A program made the position numbers and the translations under genes. DNA of 64,000 nucleotides from Hyaloscypha bicolor E (taxonomy: Eukaryota > Ascomycota > Leotiomycetes > Helotiales > Hyaloscyphaceae), in contig NW_020194589.1 in the NCBI RefSeq assembly GCF_002865645.1, positions 1,410,812 to 1,474,811 of the forward strand, read 5' to 3'. Numbering within the stretch: the first letter of the stretch is position 1; each line of letters opens with the position of its first letter. A model generated the notes under the pieces. The model did not search any database, had not been told where the DNA came from, and saw only the letters and a program-made list of their open reading frames with translations. This document shows, piece after piece, positions 33,763 through 45,603 of this stretch.

Positions 33763-34330
33763 TCAAGACTGTGCACAGCCAGTATCGGAGTCGATTTCCC
33801 CCGCCCCCACCTCCCAATGTTCATAAATTCCATCGCATTCTACACCCTCTGTCCTCCTCCCTGAACATCGATAGCACTTACGATCTATTCCCATGATATG
33901 ATGGAGGAACGACTGTCGGTCAGCAGACCTGTATGGAATCCAGTGCCCGGACTCGTAAATAAAGAAGGCCGCCAAGTCATTCTGCAACAAGTTGGGCAAG
34001 TCGAGCACCGTATTGAACGGCAATTTCTTCCAAGACACGCACAAGGAGTTCCCAGCAAGTGGGATCAATCCCGTTGCCGTGCAGGTCGTGCTACCGGTTG
34101 ATGAATTCAAAGTTCGCAAGTGGTCCTAGAACTTTGATGGGTGTTACCGCTATCTCGATATACTTGTCGATAGTTGTAATCGCGGGGACGCGGATTGGAA
34201 GCAGGGGGGCACTGTCGAGAATAATTGTTTGAGATGGAGGATTGATCCGAATAACAATTGGTGAAATTCTTGGAGGGGGGATTTTGCTGGGGAAGAAAGG
34301 TTCTTTTTATAAGATCTATCTGCGTATATG
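33763..34330 (-). pseudogene. Possible broken small gene of unknown function
   Basis: Two long stop-free minus-strand stretches overlap near 34100 in different frames. One encodes ..PIVIRINPPSQTIILDSAPL..GPLANFEFINR. The other encodes ..STTCTATGLIPLAGNSLCVSW..LLQNDLAAFFIYESGHW. A GTAAGT..GTGTAG intron (about 33845-33886) could lead to a tail ending at 33763. Both segments look protein-like, but joining them needs a frameshift or an unseen intron at about 34100, and no start with a leader is evident. I recognise no family. It could be a relic or an uncorrected gene model. Confidence 0.3.
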
Positions 34331-35694
34331 CATTTATGTAGATTAATACTATTACATGGGTCTTTTTTGCCCCGGCCATTATATGGCAGGTTACAGAATG
34401 CGTTGTAATAGTGCTGGGTTCTCCTTATTTCTGCACACCTCCGTTTTCTGCGCTTATTTTATCACGCATTCTCATTAAACCAAATTTCTGGACGTTTAAC
34501 TATGGTCTGAAATAATCCAAAAATGGCTGTCAGCATGGTAGGCTTTAAAATGCAGGCAAAATAAGTGGCATATCAATCTGTTTTCATTATCTGTTCCCCC
34601 TTTCCCTACCTCGCTTAGCTTATCCACGTGACTACCACTTCCAGTTGAAGGGTCGCATTCAATAAATAGACTATTTAGAGGATAAAACTTCTCGGATCTG
34701 CGAACTTTAAAGCGTTATTGGTTTCATGAGATAGCCATCAAGGTGCCTTTTCCATGAACTGGAACTCTAATTAGGATAGTCGGCTTGATGCTGACGTAGG
34801 TGGGATTTCGTGGTCGTGATGCATTATATAATACATACACTTCCACTAAAAACCGAGTGCTTCAAGCTCTGCATTCTGGCTTTTGTTTATCGTTCCTAAG
34901 GCCTGTTCAGTCTTTTATTCTCGCTAGCTGTGAGGATAAACAAAAGCACACTGAATGCGAGTATCTTATCTGCAGCGCGGAGCTGAAAAGATGGACAAGG
35001 GTGAGTGACGCCTCTTTCCTTGGCAATGCCACAGTGGGCGATAGAATATTGGAGGTAGTCGACAGTATCAAGTTCCCATTGCTGCTCACATCCTGGAAAT
35101 GTCTCGGTACCATTTTGGGAGTAATAGTCCTTACCTTACTCATGAAGGCACAGAAAACAGATCTACAAGAACATTCAAATACTCCAATTCTGCCTCGTAG
35201 CCTGTGCGGCTGTGCGCCTCTTAGATGGGCACATTGTTGGCTCCTTTCCAGGCGTTTCCGGTCAAGGTGTCCAATAGGCTTCTTGAAAAAACATACTGGA
35301 TGCCCGACGTGTGCGCTACGAGTATTCTGAGTTACTTAAATTTTGCTTTTTAGGTTGAATCCATCAGGTAGACCCAGCCATAATTGGCTCTGTACCAGCA
35401 TTTGAAACATTTAAAATTGGCGGTTTTCAGAACGATGGCCTGCCTTCGACCCCCGTAGAGGTCAATAGCGTGAATGTGGCAGCGCCTCCGGGCCAAACGG
35501 CGGTACATGTCCTGAGTTACTTGTTATGTCTCAACGCCCCCTTTCCCCTTTCCCAGCCGCTCTTGTGTGTTATTTCACTCTAAAAGCCCGAATTTCCCAC
35601 GAATATTCCATCCTAACTTGATTCCTTCCGCACGACCTCAAAACATATTCCAGAATCCTCCATTCCTTCTGAAATTCCACAGGCACTGGCAACA
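34331..35694. other. Intergenic; one doubtful 176-codon frame
   Basis: The frame at 34800-35330 (plus) contains one hydrophobic stretch (KCLGTILGVIVLTLLM) but has no recognisable motif, and its composition changes toward the end. I do not call it a gene. The rest shows nothing recognisable; 35600-35694 is the promoter of the following gene. Confidence 0.4.
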
Positions 35695-36909
35695 ATGAGT
35701 TTCCAATTTGCAAACCTTACGACGACGCTGACGTGTGGAAATGACACGAATCCAACGGCCTGCGGTTTCGTCGGCCAGCCGACTGTGCGCGGTTCGGCCC
35801 AGATACTGGTCACGTTCCTCTTTCCAATGATATCGACTGCTTTTGGGTCACTCTTCATGAGAGCTGCTCGTTCTTGGTGGCGGAAAGGGCTGGACTTTAT
35901 GTTAAGACTCTTCTTTCCTGAGATCAGTCTCTGGAAAATTGTTCAGGAAGAAATCCTCCGTACCCGATACCTCAACCATTTGCACTCCATCGGGTTCACG
36001 TCTGCAACGAGACAGCAGCTCATGTCCATACAACAAGGGAAATTGTTTGTTACAACATCAAGTGGTGCAATGGATTACGAACTCTTGGAGAGAAGTTATG
36101 GGAATAAGGATATCACGGCTGTGGCCACTCGAGATGTTACAGCACTGAACGAACTTCAGCTTGCTATCCGGTGGTGCTCGGAAACACCAAAAGGAGACTG
36201 CATCCAGTTGAACATTACCAATGTGAGATCGTATCAACATTTTCTCGCGTCGTTGCCAACTGGAAAGCAAACTTGGAAGGGAATTGGCTATCCGGACATT
36301 GGAACATCGCTTTTGACACTGCAGTTAGTCTGGCTCCTCATAACGATTGCGCTTCGACTTGCCAGCGGCTACAAGGTTTCCTTGCTCGAGTTATACTGCC
36401 TCTTTTCACTTGTCGCTTTCGTCGCTGAGCGCATTGTTACCCAGCTCAATGTTCCGGCTTGGAGTCAGCAGGTTGTGGTACGCACAGAGTCGCCAGCTTA
36501 CGGGCGGATAGATTCGATGGACAAAGCACATCTGCCCAACACCTGGAAAGAAATTCTCGCTGTCCTCCCCATACTTCAGTTTCTCGGGTGGCCAGCATTC
36601 ATGTTCGTATATGCTACAAAATCGGTGCCACAAGACGGCGCCAACCTCGCATCCATAACCAATTCTGTCTGTTTCGCCGCTGGGGGTGTGTACGCTTCTG
36701 CTTTCATTTGGGCATTTATTGGTACCTTGGTAGCCGGTTCTGAATCGTGGGGCTTTTTGAAGTGGGGTCCGTTTACCATTGCAGGTGGTGCATTTTGTTT
36801 GAGCAAATTCCTGGTCTTCTCCTTAGGAATCGTTCAAGCAGTTCAAGGGGAGAGAGACATTTTCTTAATTCCTGCAAAGCAATGGAACATCCCTCATATT
36901 AGCGGATAG
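35695..36909 (+). CDS. Polytopic membrane protein of unknown function
   Basis: An intron-free frame of 404 residues. Hydrophobic segments lie at about residues 33-55, 202-223, 228-248, 288-308, 325-348 and 355-381, suggesting six transmembrane helices. A long soluble loop (about 60-200) lies between the first and second, and a conserved-looking cysteine pair (LTCGNDTNPTACG) is near the N-terminus. I recognise no family; similar single-exon proteins occur as hypothetical proteins in filamentous ascomycetes. It is convergent with the next gene, with only 34 bp between stop codons, so transcripts probably overlap. The frame length and codon usage support a real gene. Confidence 0.75.
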   Translation: MSFQFANLTTTLTCGNDTNPTACGFVGQPTVRGSAQILVTFLFPMISTAFGSLFMRAARSWWRKGLDFMLRLFFPEISLWKIVQEEILRTRYLNHLHSIGFTSATRQQLMSIQQGKLFVTTSSGAMDYELLERSYGNKDITAVATRDVTALNELQLAIRWCSETPKGDCIQLNITNVRSYQHFLASLPTGKQTWKGIGYPDIGTSLLTLQLVWLLITIALRLASGYKVSLLELYCLFSLVAFVAERIVTQLNVPAWSQQVVVRTESPAYGRIDSMDKAHLPNTWKEILAVLPILQFLGWPAFMFVYATKSVPQDGANLASITNSVCFAAGGVYASAFIWAFIGTLVAGSESWGFLKWGPFTIAGGAFCLSKFLVFSLGIVQAVQGERDIFLIPAKQWNIPHISG

Positions 36910-36943
36910 GAGTCGGATGATACACGAATAATTGTTCTTACAA

Positions 36944-38830
36944 TCAACTCCGTATTCTCATCAAATCAGCCACGAATATTGACTCTTCATATTTGCCCAC
37001 AGCTTTATGTGAATCATCACAAATAAAGCCAATGAGCATTTCCTTGACAACGTTCCACGACTCTTTCTGCAGAAGTTTTGCCACCGCCATGTATGACAAA
37101 ACCTGCTGAACAGTTTCTAGGTTTCCTAGTCCAGGGCCATTCCCCTTCAGAAGAACCCATAACAGCATCTCTAGCGAATATTCCCATGTCGACTGCGTCT
37201 CGCTCACATTTGTCATTAATAATTCAAAATCGCTGGTTTCGAATCTCAATGAGTCCGCTTTGATTGCTGCCACGTAAAATAACGCTGCAACTCGACACGT
37301 TTCCTCGACGATATCATGAGTTGGACCTCTTGAAGCGCCGGGCGAGTTTTTGAAGAGATAAAGCAGGCGGTCGGCTGGTTTTGTCCCACTCCCTACAGAG
37401 GATAAGCTGATTCCTGGACCTCGTCGTCTCGTCTCGCTTGTAGTAAGAAGTCTCAACTCCTGGAAAAAGTCGAACAGTTTGGCAACTTTGGCCGAAATAT
37501 CTGATATGGAGCTTGGTTTACTTCGAGTGCTAACTTCTTTGCTTCCTTTCTTGCCAAAATCAGCAGGCGTTTCTTGCTCGCTCTGGTTTTTAAGTTGAAA
37601 CTTTGGTCTAGAAGTAATGAGATACCTGTTCAAAAATTGAAGTCAGCAAGTAATCTCAGGCACTCTTCATCTGTATATATCTCAAAATCCTACCAATGAA
37701 GAAGAAGCTCAAGACCCCAATTGCCACGAATCCGGCCACCCCTTTTCTCCATGATCTTCTCAAGGCCAGCCCTATGGACACTTGCAATTTCGGAGCTTCC
37801 GAAACGATCCTAGAGGCGCTCAGCTCTATGTAGCCACCAAAGTTTGTAACCTTACCTCGATGCTGATTTGCCGAAGTATTGCTGCAACTGTGCTGTCAGA
37901 CAACATTGTTTGGTCATTGTTTAGCAACTTCTGGATAACCGCTATAGACTTGATCTTGTATATCGCCCCTCGAACGCCACTTTCTCGTCCACGCAGATGC
38001 GCCAAATGAGCCGCCGCATATGATAGCATGCCTTGAAAAGATGCTTCGTTGCTCAAGGCTTCTGGGATCCAGACCTCAGCCATGGGGTCAATCGCAGACC
38101 GCGGTTTGCCAAACATCATGGTCCCAAAGACATATATCCCTAAGCCATAACCAATCAGTTTTTTCCGCCGAATTTGGATAGTACTAACAATGATGTATCA
38201 ATGCATGCTCAAACGGTCGGACGGTAACTGGACATGTCTCAAAAGGATCAAAATTGGCAGATTCAAAGGATGGAATAACATCTTGACTTTTTGGTATTTG
38301 AGAGCGGGTCTCGTTCGGTCCATCTGGGTTTTGATCGGAGGAGCCTTCAAAGTCATTTTGAAGAAGCTCCATATCCTCGTCCGAATTGTCCTGTCGGAAT
38401 AAGCTTTACATTATCTAAAAACTGATTTCAAGAATGCTGAACTCACGTTGTAACCATCGTTGTTCAGTCCCTGGTGGCTAAGATCTTTTTGGTTACTTTC
38501 AATCGTCGATATTCCAAACGAAGTCACAAACGAAGCGGGGTTAACTTGACCCGCAGTTAGTTGAGGATCAAATGCTGGCTGTTCTTCTGCTCTGAATTTT
38601 CCCGTTGCTGAACTCGCAGCCTCCTGGCTGGGAAATCGCCCACTCTTCGCCTTTAATATCCGATTCTTCGACGGTCTCAGAGAATTCCTTCTATTTCTCT
38701 TCGTCCAAGAATCACGCATCAACCGGCTCCGTATGAATCGACGGTCATGATCCGTGACAAAGACAAACTGTGAGTCGGGTTGAGATAGCCCATCTTCACC
38801 TATTGATGCTGATTTGTGACTTGGTTCCAT
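36944..38830 (-). CDS. Fungal regulator-like protein lacking an evident zinc cluster
   Basis: Five exons: 38447-38830, 38189-38390, 37856-38139, 37694-37809 and 36944-37625; introns 56, 49, 46 and 68 nt; 555 residues. The N-terminal part has QFVFVTDHDRRFIRSRLMRDS followed by a basic stretch (KRNRRNSLRPSKNRI). The middle has SYAAAHLAHLRG, IYKIKSIAVIQKLL and VHRAGLEKIMEKRGG. This arrangement is common in ascomycete proteins annotated as transcription factors with a Fungal_trans_2/DUF3468-like region but no Zn2Cys6 domain. The exon 3/4 junction uses an acceptor at 37810 (CTCTAG), since a later one breaks the frame. Predicted nuclear; target unknown. Confidence 0.75.
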
Positions 38831-39737
38831 GTTTGTCGTCGAGTAGCTAAAATTGTGAAGCAGTCGCGGAGTTAAAGTTGCTGCATATTGCCATGATTAG
38901 TTATCGTGGCTTCGCTCGCCAGACTCTTGGCGGAGGATGATGAAACGTCACATTACTCTTCCCGCCCCCCTAAATGTTTTCTAGCGCGTATGTTTTGGGT
39001 ATAGGTACGGGCAGGAATCCAAGGTGTTTAGACAGTGAGAAAGTGCCTTTCAAGTTGCGTGAGAGCCACCGCCAGGGCAGAAAGCCTTCTTGAGCCTTCT
39101 ACTTGTACGCGCACCCTTGCCTTGATACACAAAACCAAATTTTGCCCCGTGCAAGATGGCTGACCAGGTGCTCGAACCACTCAGAAACCGTGCCTTGCCA
39201 AAAACTTGGGCAGTGGAGGCCGCTAGAAAATCTTTGAGGGGAGGGGGAAGGGGGGGAGTAAATGTGGCTGCAGCCATTTATCAGCAATATGCTTCCTTGT
39301 TTGCATTGAGGCTTGGGTCGAACCCCGCAGTGCACACCTGCCATGTCGCGCACAATTTTGCAGGATTACTGTACTGCCGAGACGGCAGTGCGGCATCAAG
39401 CCTAATATGACCCGCCATGCCCTTGGACACTCCAAGCCACACACCCAGTGGCGGCCGAAAATCAACGGATAGTTGCCCACTTTTGGGACAACCGATTATT
39501 ACTCGCTGTTGATCCTTTCTTCTTAATCTAGCACAGTCCTAATGTATCTTTGCCAATCTTTCAATAAAATGACTCAGCTATCAAGAAAGAAAAAGCAAAG
39601 GTCTGTCGCGAGCTGCCTGCTAATGACTGTACATAATTTACTAGCCTTCTTAGAGAACGAATGGAAGATATGATCGGTAAAAGATCAAGTCCCAAGAGAA
39701 GATATACCCCTGCACACGAAGCACTCATCCCAAGGAC
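38831..39737. other. Intergenic, divergent promoter region
   Basis: It separates the minus-strand regulator-like gene and the plus-strand MFS gene. Frames of 60-85 codons overlap without motifs. Nothing else is recognised. Confidence 0.45.
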
Positions 39738-41392
39738 ATGGCTCCAGATAACGGCAATAAGAGCAAACACCCTTCGGTCGACAAATCACAGCTCAGGTAT
39801 GGCAATACTACCCCAGACCAGATCGACAGGGAAAGGGAAGAGTGTTTGATTCGAAAATTGGACTTCCGCGTGATTCCCCTGGTTATGGTTATATACCTCT
39901 TCAGTTTCTTAGATCGCAGTAGGTAGTACCAGCATTCGGTTGTGCGTTTCTCCAGACCACCAAGACTAATGAGACCGATCCTTCTTAGTCAACATCGGAA
40001 ATGCCCGACTCTATGGCTTGGAAAAGGATCTGAAGATGACTACCAACAACCATCAGTATCAAATCGTTGTCTCAATTCTCTTCGTCACTTACTGTGTAAG
40101 GCCCCCAAACTTTCCACTCTCCTTTGGATGTTTATTAACTCACCTAGCTCTTCGAAGTCCCCTCCAATCTTCTCCTAAAGAAGTTCAGCCCCTCTCGCTA
40201 TATCGCCATTATCGCCATAATCTGGGGCCTCATCGCTACGCTCAGCGGCCTGACCCAAAGTTATCATGAGCTACTGGCATGCCGTGTCCTCCTCGGTCTC
40301 TTCGAATCTGGCCTCTTCCCCGGCCTCATCACATATTTGACTCTCTTCTACAACAAGCGAGCCATCGCTCTTCGAGTCGGGTACCTGTTCGTCGCTGCCG
40401 CCATCGCCGGTGCCGTTGGAGGTCTCATTGCGTATGGAATCGGGTTCATGGATGGTGTTGGTGGGTATAGAGCCTGGAGATGGATCTTCATCATTGAAGG
40501 TATCCCATCGATTGTGGTGGGTATCATGTTCTGGATCTTCATGCCGAATGACCTCGATACTTCTCACTTCATGTCACTAGAAGATAGAGCTTTCTTGGTG
40601 ATGCGCCGTGAGCGTGAAGTTGGTCAGACGGCCTCCGCGCAGAAGTTTCATTGGGATGATGTGAAAGAGGGTGCAAGCGACTGGAAAATTTGGTCTTTCT
40701 GCATCGCTCAATTCGGGGCTGACACCATGCTGTACGGCTTCAGCATCTTTTTACCAGTAAGCGCAACACCCAATCACTACGAGAGAGGAAGGTTAATGTT
40801 TTGCAAGACTATAATTCACGGCATCGGTGCCTGGACAGTACCCCAAGCCCAAGCCCTGACTATCCCGGTCTACACCATCGGCGCCGTCACATACCTGGTC
40901 GTAGCCTGGATCTCTGACAAGTCACAACAACGCGCTCTCTACACCTGCCTCTTCTGTGCCGTCTCCATAATCGGCTATGGACTCTTGATCTCAAACAGTG
41001 GGTCCAAGGCGCATTACACCGGATGCTTCCTCGTAGCCATGGGCCTGTACGTCGCGGTCGGTATCCCGCTTGCCTGGATGCCGACAAACCTGCCACGGTA
41101 CGGAAAACGCACATTCGCTACTGGCCTTCAGGTTGCGATAGGGAACGCCTCCGGTATCATGGCTCCGTTCTTGTACCCAGCAACTGATGGACCTAGATAT
41201 GTGAAGGGACATGGTGTTACACTGGCGCTGGTGGGCTTCGCAGCGGTGGTATACGCGTCTATGAGCTGGTGGTTGAGAAGGGAAAATCGGGCACGTATGG
41301 CGTTTGAGAGGGATGGCTTGATGGAAGGGAAGACGGACGATGAGATTAATGAGATTGGGGATCGGAATCCGAGGTTCTTGTATACTTGTTAG
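39738..41392 (+). CDS. MFS transporter, anion:cation symporter (Dal5/allantoate permease-like)
   Basis: Four exons: 39738-39918, 39989-40095, 40148-40756 and 40808-41392; introns 70, 52 and 51 nt; 493 residues. Intron 3 is a multiple of three and stop-free, so it is easily missed; removing it restores FLP/TIIHGIGAWTVPQAQALTIP, a typical loop of this family. Other marks are KLDFRVIPLVMVIYLFSFLDR, NIGNARLYGLEKDL, FEVPSNLLLKKFSPSRYIA, ESGLFPGLITYLTLFY, GYRAWRWIFIIEGIP and PFLYPATDGPRYVKGHG. The acidic tail ends in GDRNPRFLYTC. It should import organic anions such as ureides, vitamins or small peptides across the plasma membrane; the substrate cannot be told from sequence alone. The gene looks intact. 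Confidence 0.92.
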
Positions 41393-41790
41393 GCTGCTTC
41401 GAGGAGATAATTATTGAAAGGGGGGGGGAGTAAATAGACAAACAACACACAATGTTTCGAGGAGGAAGTAGGATTTGGGGAGAGCGGTGACCGGAAGTGT
41501 GAAGACAACAGTTATATCATTCGTTAGAAGTACTAGCAGAGACAAGTTTTCAACCCTGCCTAATTCCAAAAGTCAAACACGCGTTGGCAAACTCAAAAAC
41601 TCGATAAAAGAAATGAATGAATTGGAGTTGATGTACCCCCTCCGACAGTCTAACATCCACACCACTTTCTTTAGCAGGTATTCTTTCCAGAATAACTGAC
41701 ACGAAAAAGTCTACATAACGATTTAAGGTGCGTTGCCATGTCGGCCCAAGATCATTGACGAGCTCCGATGGCGTATCGAACGTGAAGCCT
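41393..41790. other. Convergent 3' gap
   Basis: The shared 3' region of the MFS gene and the C2H2 gene. It contains a short G run (41420-41430); no gene is supported. Confidence 0.4.
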
Positions 41791-43028
41791 TTAGATAGGG
41801 GCCATTCCGAACTGGGCCGACGTGGACGTTGTGTTGCCGAGTGGAGTTTGTAATGTTTGTGAAGCACATATCTCGCAGTCGATCCATTTGTTATAAAGAT
41901 CAAACGGAACCTGCTGAGAACGGAAAATATGATCGGTCCCCTTCAACCCTGTTTGGAGACTGTCCAAACCTAGAACGATTTTGTGTTGAATTTGGAGGTG
42001 CTGCTGGAGCCCCAATAAATGCCAACGATCACGCTTTCCAGTATTTCCGCAGGATCCGAGAGCACAGCCATACCCATCGACAGCTCTACCAGAGTGCCAT
42101 AGATTGAAATGTGTCGAGATCTCCTTGCGATCCTCGAAACCTTTCCCGGCTCGGATTGTTGAGAAATAGCAGTGATGATACAGGCAAAAGGCGTCATTCT
42201 CATGTTGCACCTCACGAATATGCTTTAACCATTTGTCTTTCCGAGCAAAGGCTCGGGTTTCAGAGGGGCAATAATCGTATGGGCATTCCCAAGGACGCTC
42301 CGCGGAATGTTTGGAGGAGTTGTGTCGCTCGAGTTCATACTCGTTTTTGAACGGCCGCTTGTAGGTGCAGCGACTTCTGGTGCATAAAAGAGGTTTGGCA
42401 TGGATGTTCTCCAGATGTGTGTTGAACTGGTGAGTTGTCTTGAACTTGGCTTTGAATTTGCAGCCCTGCCATGTACAAATGGATCCGCAAGCCCAATGAG
42501 CCAGAGCATCTACAGAGTGGGCGGACAAATGATCTCTGAGCTCCTTATCTCCAGGTAATCTTTGTTGACACTCATCCCAGGTGCATTTGTATCGGTCGAA
42601 AGAAGACTGTAATTGTGAAATCATTCCAGGTTGTTTCCGCGTGGTTCCCAGGCTCCCAAGAGCTGTTTTGAGCACAGACATATCCTGATGAGGCTCAGGG
42701 CGTCCTATTGGCTTGAATATGTGGGGCGAAGAGATAGCTGACGGCTTTTTAAGAGGATGGGAGCAGCTTCTTCGGAAAACGCCCCATTAGCGCAACCGAC
42801 TTTTTTTTTAACTCACCTCAATTGGCCGCCCATGTCTTCCAACGGCCCAGCCATCCAATCCCTCTCCTCAACCGCATCCTCCAACAAGCCCTGGTAGTCG
42901 CCACAGAGGGCGACATCCTCAGCCGGAGGCTCAGGATGCTGCCTGAGATAGGCCAACGTGTCCTCAAGGGCGACCGGGTCCAGCCTATCGAAGTCGAAGG
43001 ACTGCATTTGCGGCAAAGTTGAGTCCAT
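41791..43028 (-). CDS. C2H2-type zinc-finger protein
   Basis: Two exons (42817-43028 and 41791-42769) with a 47-nt intron (GTGAGT..CCGAAG, GCTAAT branch site) give 396 residues. A simple single-exon reading would start at 42681 and lose the acidic N-terminus MDSTLPQMQSFDFDRLDPVA. Zinc-binding units include YKCTWDECQQRLPGDKELRDH..H, CTWQGCKFKAKFKTTHQFNTH, CTRSRCTYKRPFKNEYELERH and WECPYDYCPSETRAFARKDK..H, with further Cys/His pairs to LQQHLQIQH. The pattern is that of divergent multi-finger C2H2 proteins of filamentous fungi, often adjacent to other accessory genes. It is predicted nuclear; DNA binding is likely but the target is unknown. Confidence 0.82.
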
Positions 43029-43577
43029 GTCGGTGAGTTTGTTCGAGGCGGTCTGGAAGTGAGGCTGTTTAGCGAGGGCGAATTCTGTTTCGTGTGACGA
43101 GATGCGGGGGTGAGCGTGGTGAGAACGAGGCTCGGGAGCAGTAATTTGGGTGCGGATAGGGTGGGAAGGAGAGCTGGGAGGTAGGCTGGTTTCATGCTCT
43201 GGCTTCTGTGTTACCCTGAGCTGCCTCTCGAGGGCGATTGCAGTGCTGCAGGGTTGGATCCGTGCAAAGGCAGGCCTGGGGATGCACGTACGCCCTCAGG
43301 CTTCCATGTGCAATGTGATTAGTTGAGTGGTCCTAGAGCACTGGCTGCGATCTGTTGTTGGCGACGTTAACATTCACGGATGCATATCACCAAATGCCTG
43401 GAAACCCTTGCCCTTGGAGAACAACGCGTTGGACGGGAGAACTGCGCTTTTCCATTTTATTAGTTAGCCCCCTTGGATTGTTCCATCGAGTACTGTGGTA
43501 GCTCAAGGACGCTCATTATGTAGGCTGTTTCTGGTGATCGAAGTCCTCCTTGGGGGAGGTTTATTGGCCTTACATAG
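43029..43577. other. Intergenic, promoter side of the C2H2 gene
   Basis: A 125-codon minus frame (42818-43195) overlapping the first C2H2 exon is out of frame with it and Pro/Ser/Thr-rich; I treat it as a shadow. Nothing else is recognised. Confidence 0.4.
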
Positions 43578-45603
43578 TTATTGGTTTCTCCTGGCCTTGG
43601 CTTCTTGGTTGAGTCTCCCCTTCCTGCTTCGGGAGATGCCTCGCCTTTGCATCACCTTGATGAACCACCATTTCAGCATATCCCTCATCAAGAAAAGGAT
43701 CACTACAGAGGCGACCGGGATTGCAATCTGCCAGAAAAACACATCACTGTGTTGTATTCCCCAAAAATCTTTGAAATTCATTCCAAAATATCCAGTCACT
43801 AGATGATATCGGTGTTAGCATTGCCGACCAAGGAGCAAATTCTGGAATTGACACCACGTATCGAAAGTTCTTTCTCTGTAGGCAGATCTAGAAACATCTC
43901 GTGAGGCACCTGAAAGGGAACATTCAAGCTTAGAAAATGCACCTACAGAAGGACATTGGGAGGAAGATGATAGTTACAACAGTAAGTTGCTTCATAGATT
44001 CATTTTGATAAGCGGAGATTGTGTTGAAAATGAGGTCAATCATGTTGTCGCAAGATCTTCGCATCTGATCCAACGATTCCGTCATTAAAAGGATATGATC
44101 TTCCACATCTCCCAGATAGGTTTGTGCCATCGGGCTTATCTTCAATCCAGAAGAAGAGGTTGTCGCCGTATGGCCTCGACCGCCAACGTCGGTCATGATA
44201 GCAGCACTCTTGTGGTCCCGAAGTGCATTGATCAGACTAGCTATAGGATTGATGAAATTGCGCATCATCGCAATTTCGCTGGTGACAACATACAGCGCGG
44301 TCGTATGCTTGATGCTTGGTTCGGTCAGGACGTCGAGTTCAAGATCGCCGAGGACGTCCTGGTAAGCAGTTGTGACAGGAATGGCTAGATCTATGATGGC
44401 ATCGATCACAGCTTGGACCATCATAGAAGCATCACAAGACCGTCTTAGAATAGTATCCGGGGTAGCCAGGCGATGAAGGATGGGGAGTTCGATATCGTCA
44501 GCAGATGATTGAAAGAACGAAATGACCGTATTGTCTGCCAAGTTAGCGAGTAGATAATATGGGAGATGCCCACCTTCTTACCAGCAGTCAGAAATATTGA
44601 CACCTGCTCAGCACTGACAGCCCAGCCTCTCTTCGTCAATGGCGATTGTTTCTCCATATATTCTACCCGCTCTTGATTCACGCCGCCGTGATATCCTTGA
44701 AGAGTTCTCAGCTTTTTCATGGGCGCAGTAGATACCCCATCAGTATGCCCAGTCACAAAACCATTCGTGTGACTAATGCCCGCTGCCGTGCTGTCTCTCC
44801 TTTGCCCATCGCCGTATTTGTTCTTCGGAGCCGACTTGGAGAACATCTTATGGAAGGCTTTCGAGAATCGTCCACGTTTGGATTTCCAGGTGCCACCAAG
44901 GCTATCAACCTCATACTCCGAATCGCTGTCGTCGTCGTCGTCGTCGTCGTCGTGAAGATGGACCAATTTCTGAAGTGTCATGACCATGTACGTGTGATCA
45001 GTATACCTGGAGAAACAGGTTAGTCGGAACCACACCGATGAAGGCATGATCTTACCAATCGGCCTTTGTTCGATTATCAGTATTAGTGAGATCCTCAATC
45101 GCCAACCTGTGAAGCTTCTTCTGTTGTCCCAATGCCTGTATGACATCCCAACTCAGCCCATTCACATTGATCCATCTGCATTTGATCCAGCTCTCTTGTG
45201 GCTTGGCTATGAAAGCGATAAGTCCAGCATTGTCAAAGTCGTGGACATCGATGTTATCCTCGCTGAAGTCCACAACGGTGATCTGACATTCTTCGTGGAG
45301 ATTTGGCGTCTGGGGTCGTCCGCCATTCGGTTTAGATGGGTCGAGCCCCGGCTCCTGTCCTGGATGCCAGTTTGGTCGTGAAGGAGCGACATCCACTGTT
45401 CTGAACGTCAATCCGGTATTGGCTCGTGTCTGTCGGCGCCTCAGCATGGGAGAGGGAGGTGCTCCATCTGGATCAGAGTGAATTGAACCTGGTTTGTGAC
45501 GGTTATGGCTTGTCGACGGGCGGTTGCCAGGTTCGACATCGAAGTTGACATGAGTTGGACCCGCCGGCATTGGTGATGTAGAGAAGTCTCTAGTATCGGA
45601 CAT
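43578..45603 (-). CDS. CorA/Alr1-type magnesium transporter
   Basis: Four exons: 45056-45603, 44582-45006, 43947-44534 and 43578-43798; introns 49, 47 and 148 nt; 593 residues. The long N-terminal cytosolic part leads to [20 protein letters not shown] and [14 protein letters not shown], and the C-terminal pore region has [22 protein letters not shown], where GMN is the CorA signature. A second membrane helix ([18 protein letters not shown]) and a basic tail follow. It should move Mg2+ across the plasma or an internal membrane. An acidic insertion with eight consecutive Asp (codons around 44932-44955) lies between these parts and probably varies in length. Intron 3 is longer than the others but the join exactly restores the LTGYFGMN motif. 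Confidence 0.93.

Noticed and set aside
34800..35330. 176-codon plus-strand frame with one hydrophobic stretch
   Set aside because: No family, no leader, and the hydrophobic part alone is not enough; kept only as a note in the intergenic entry.
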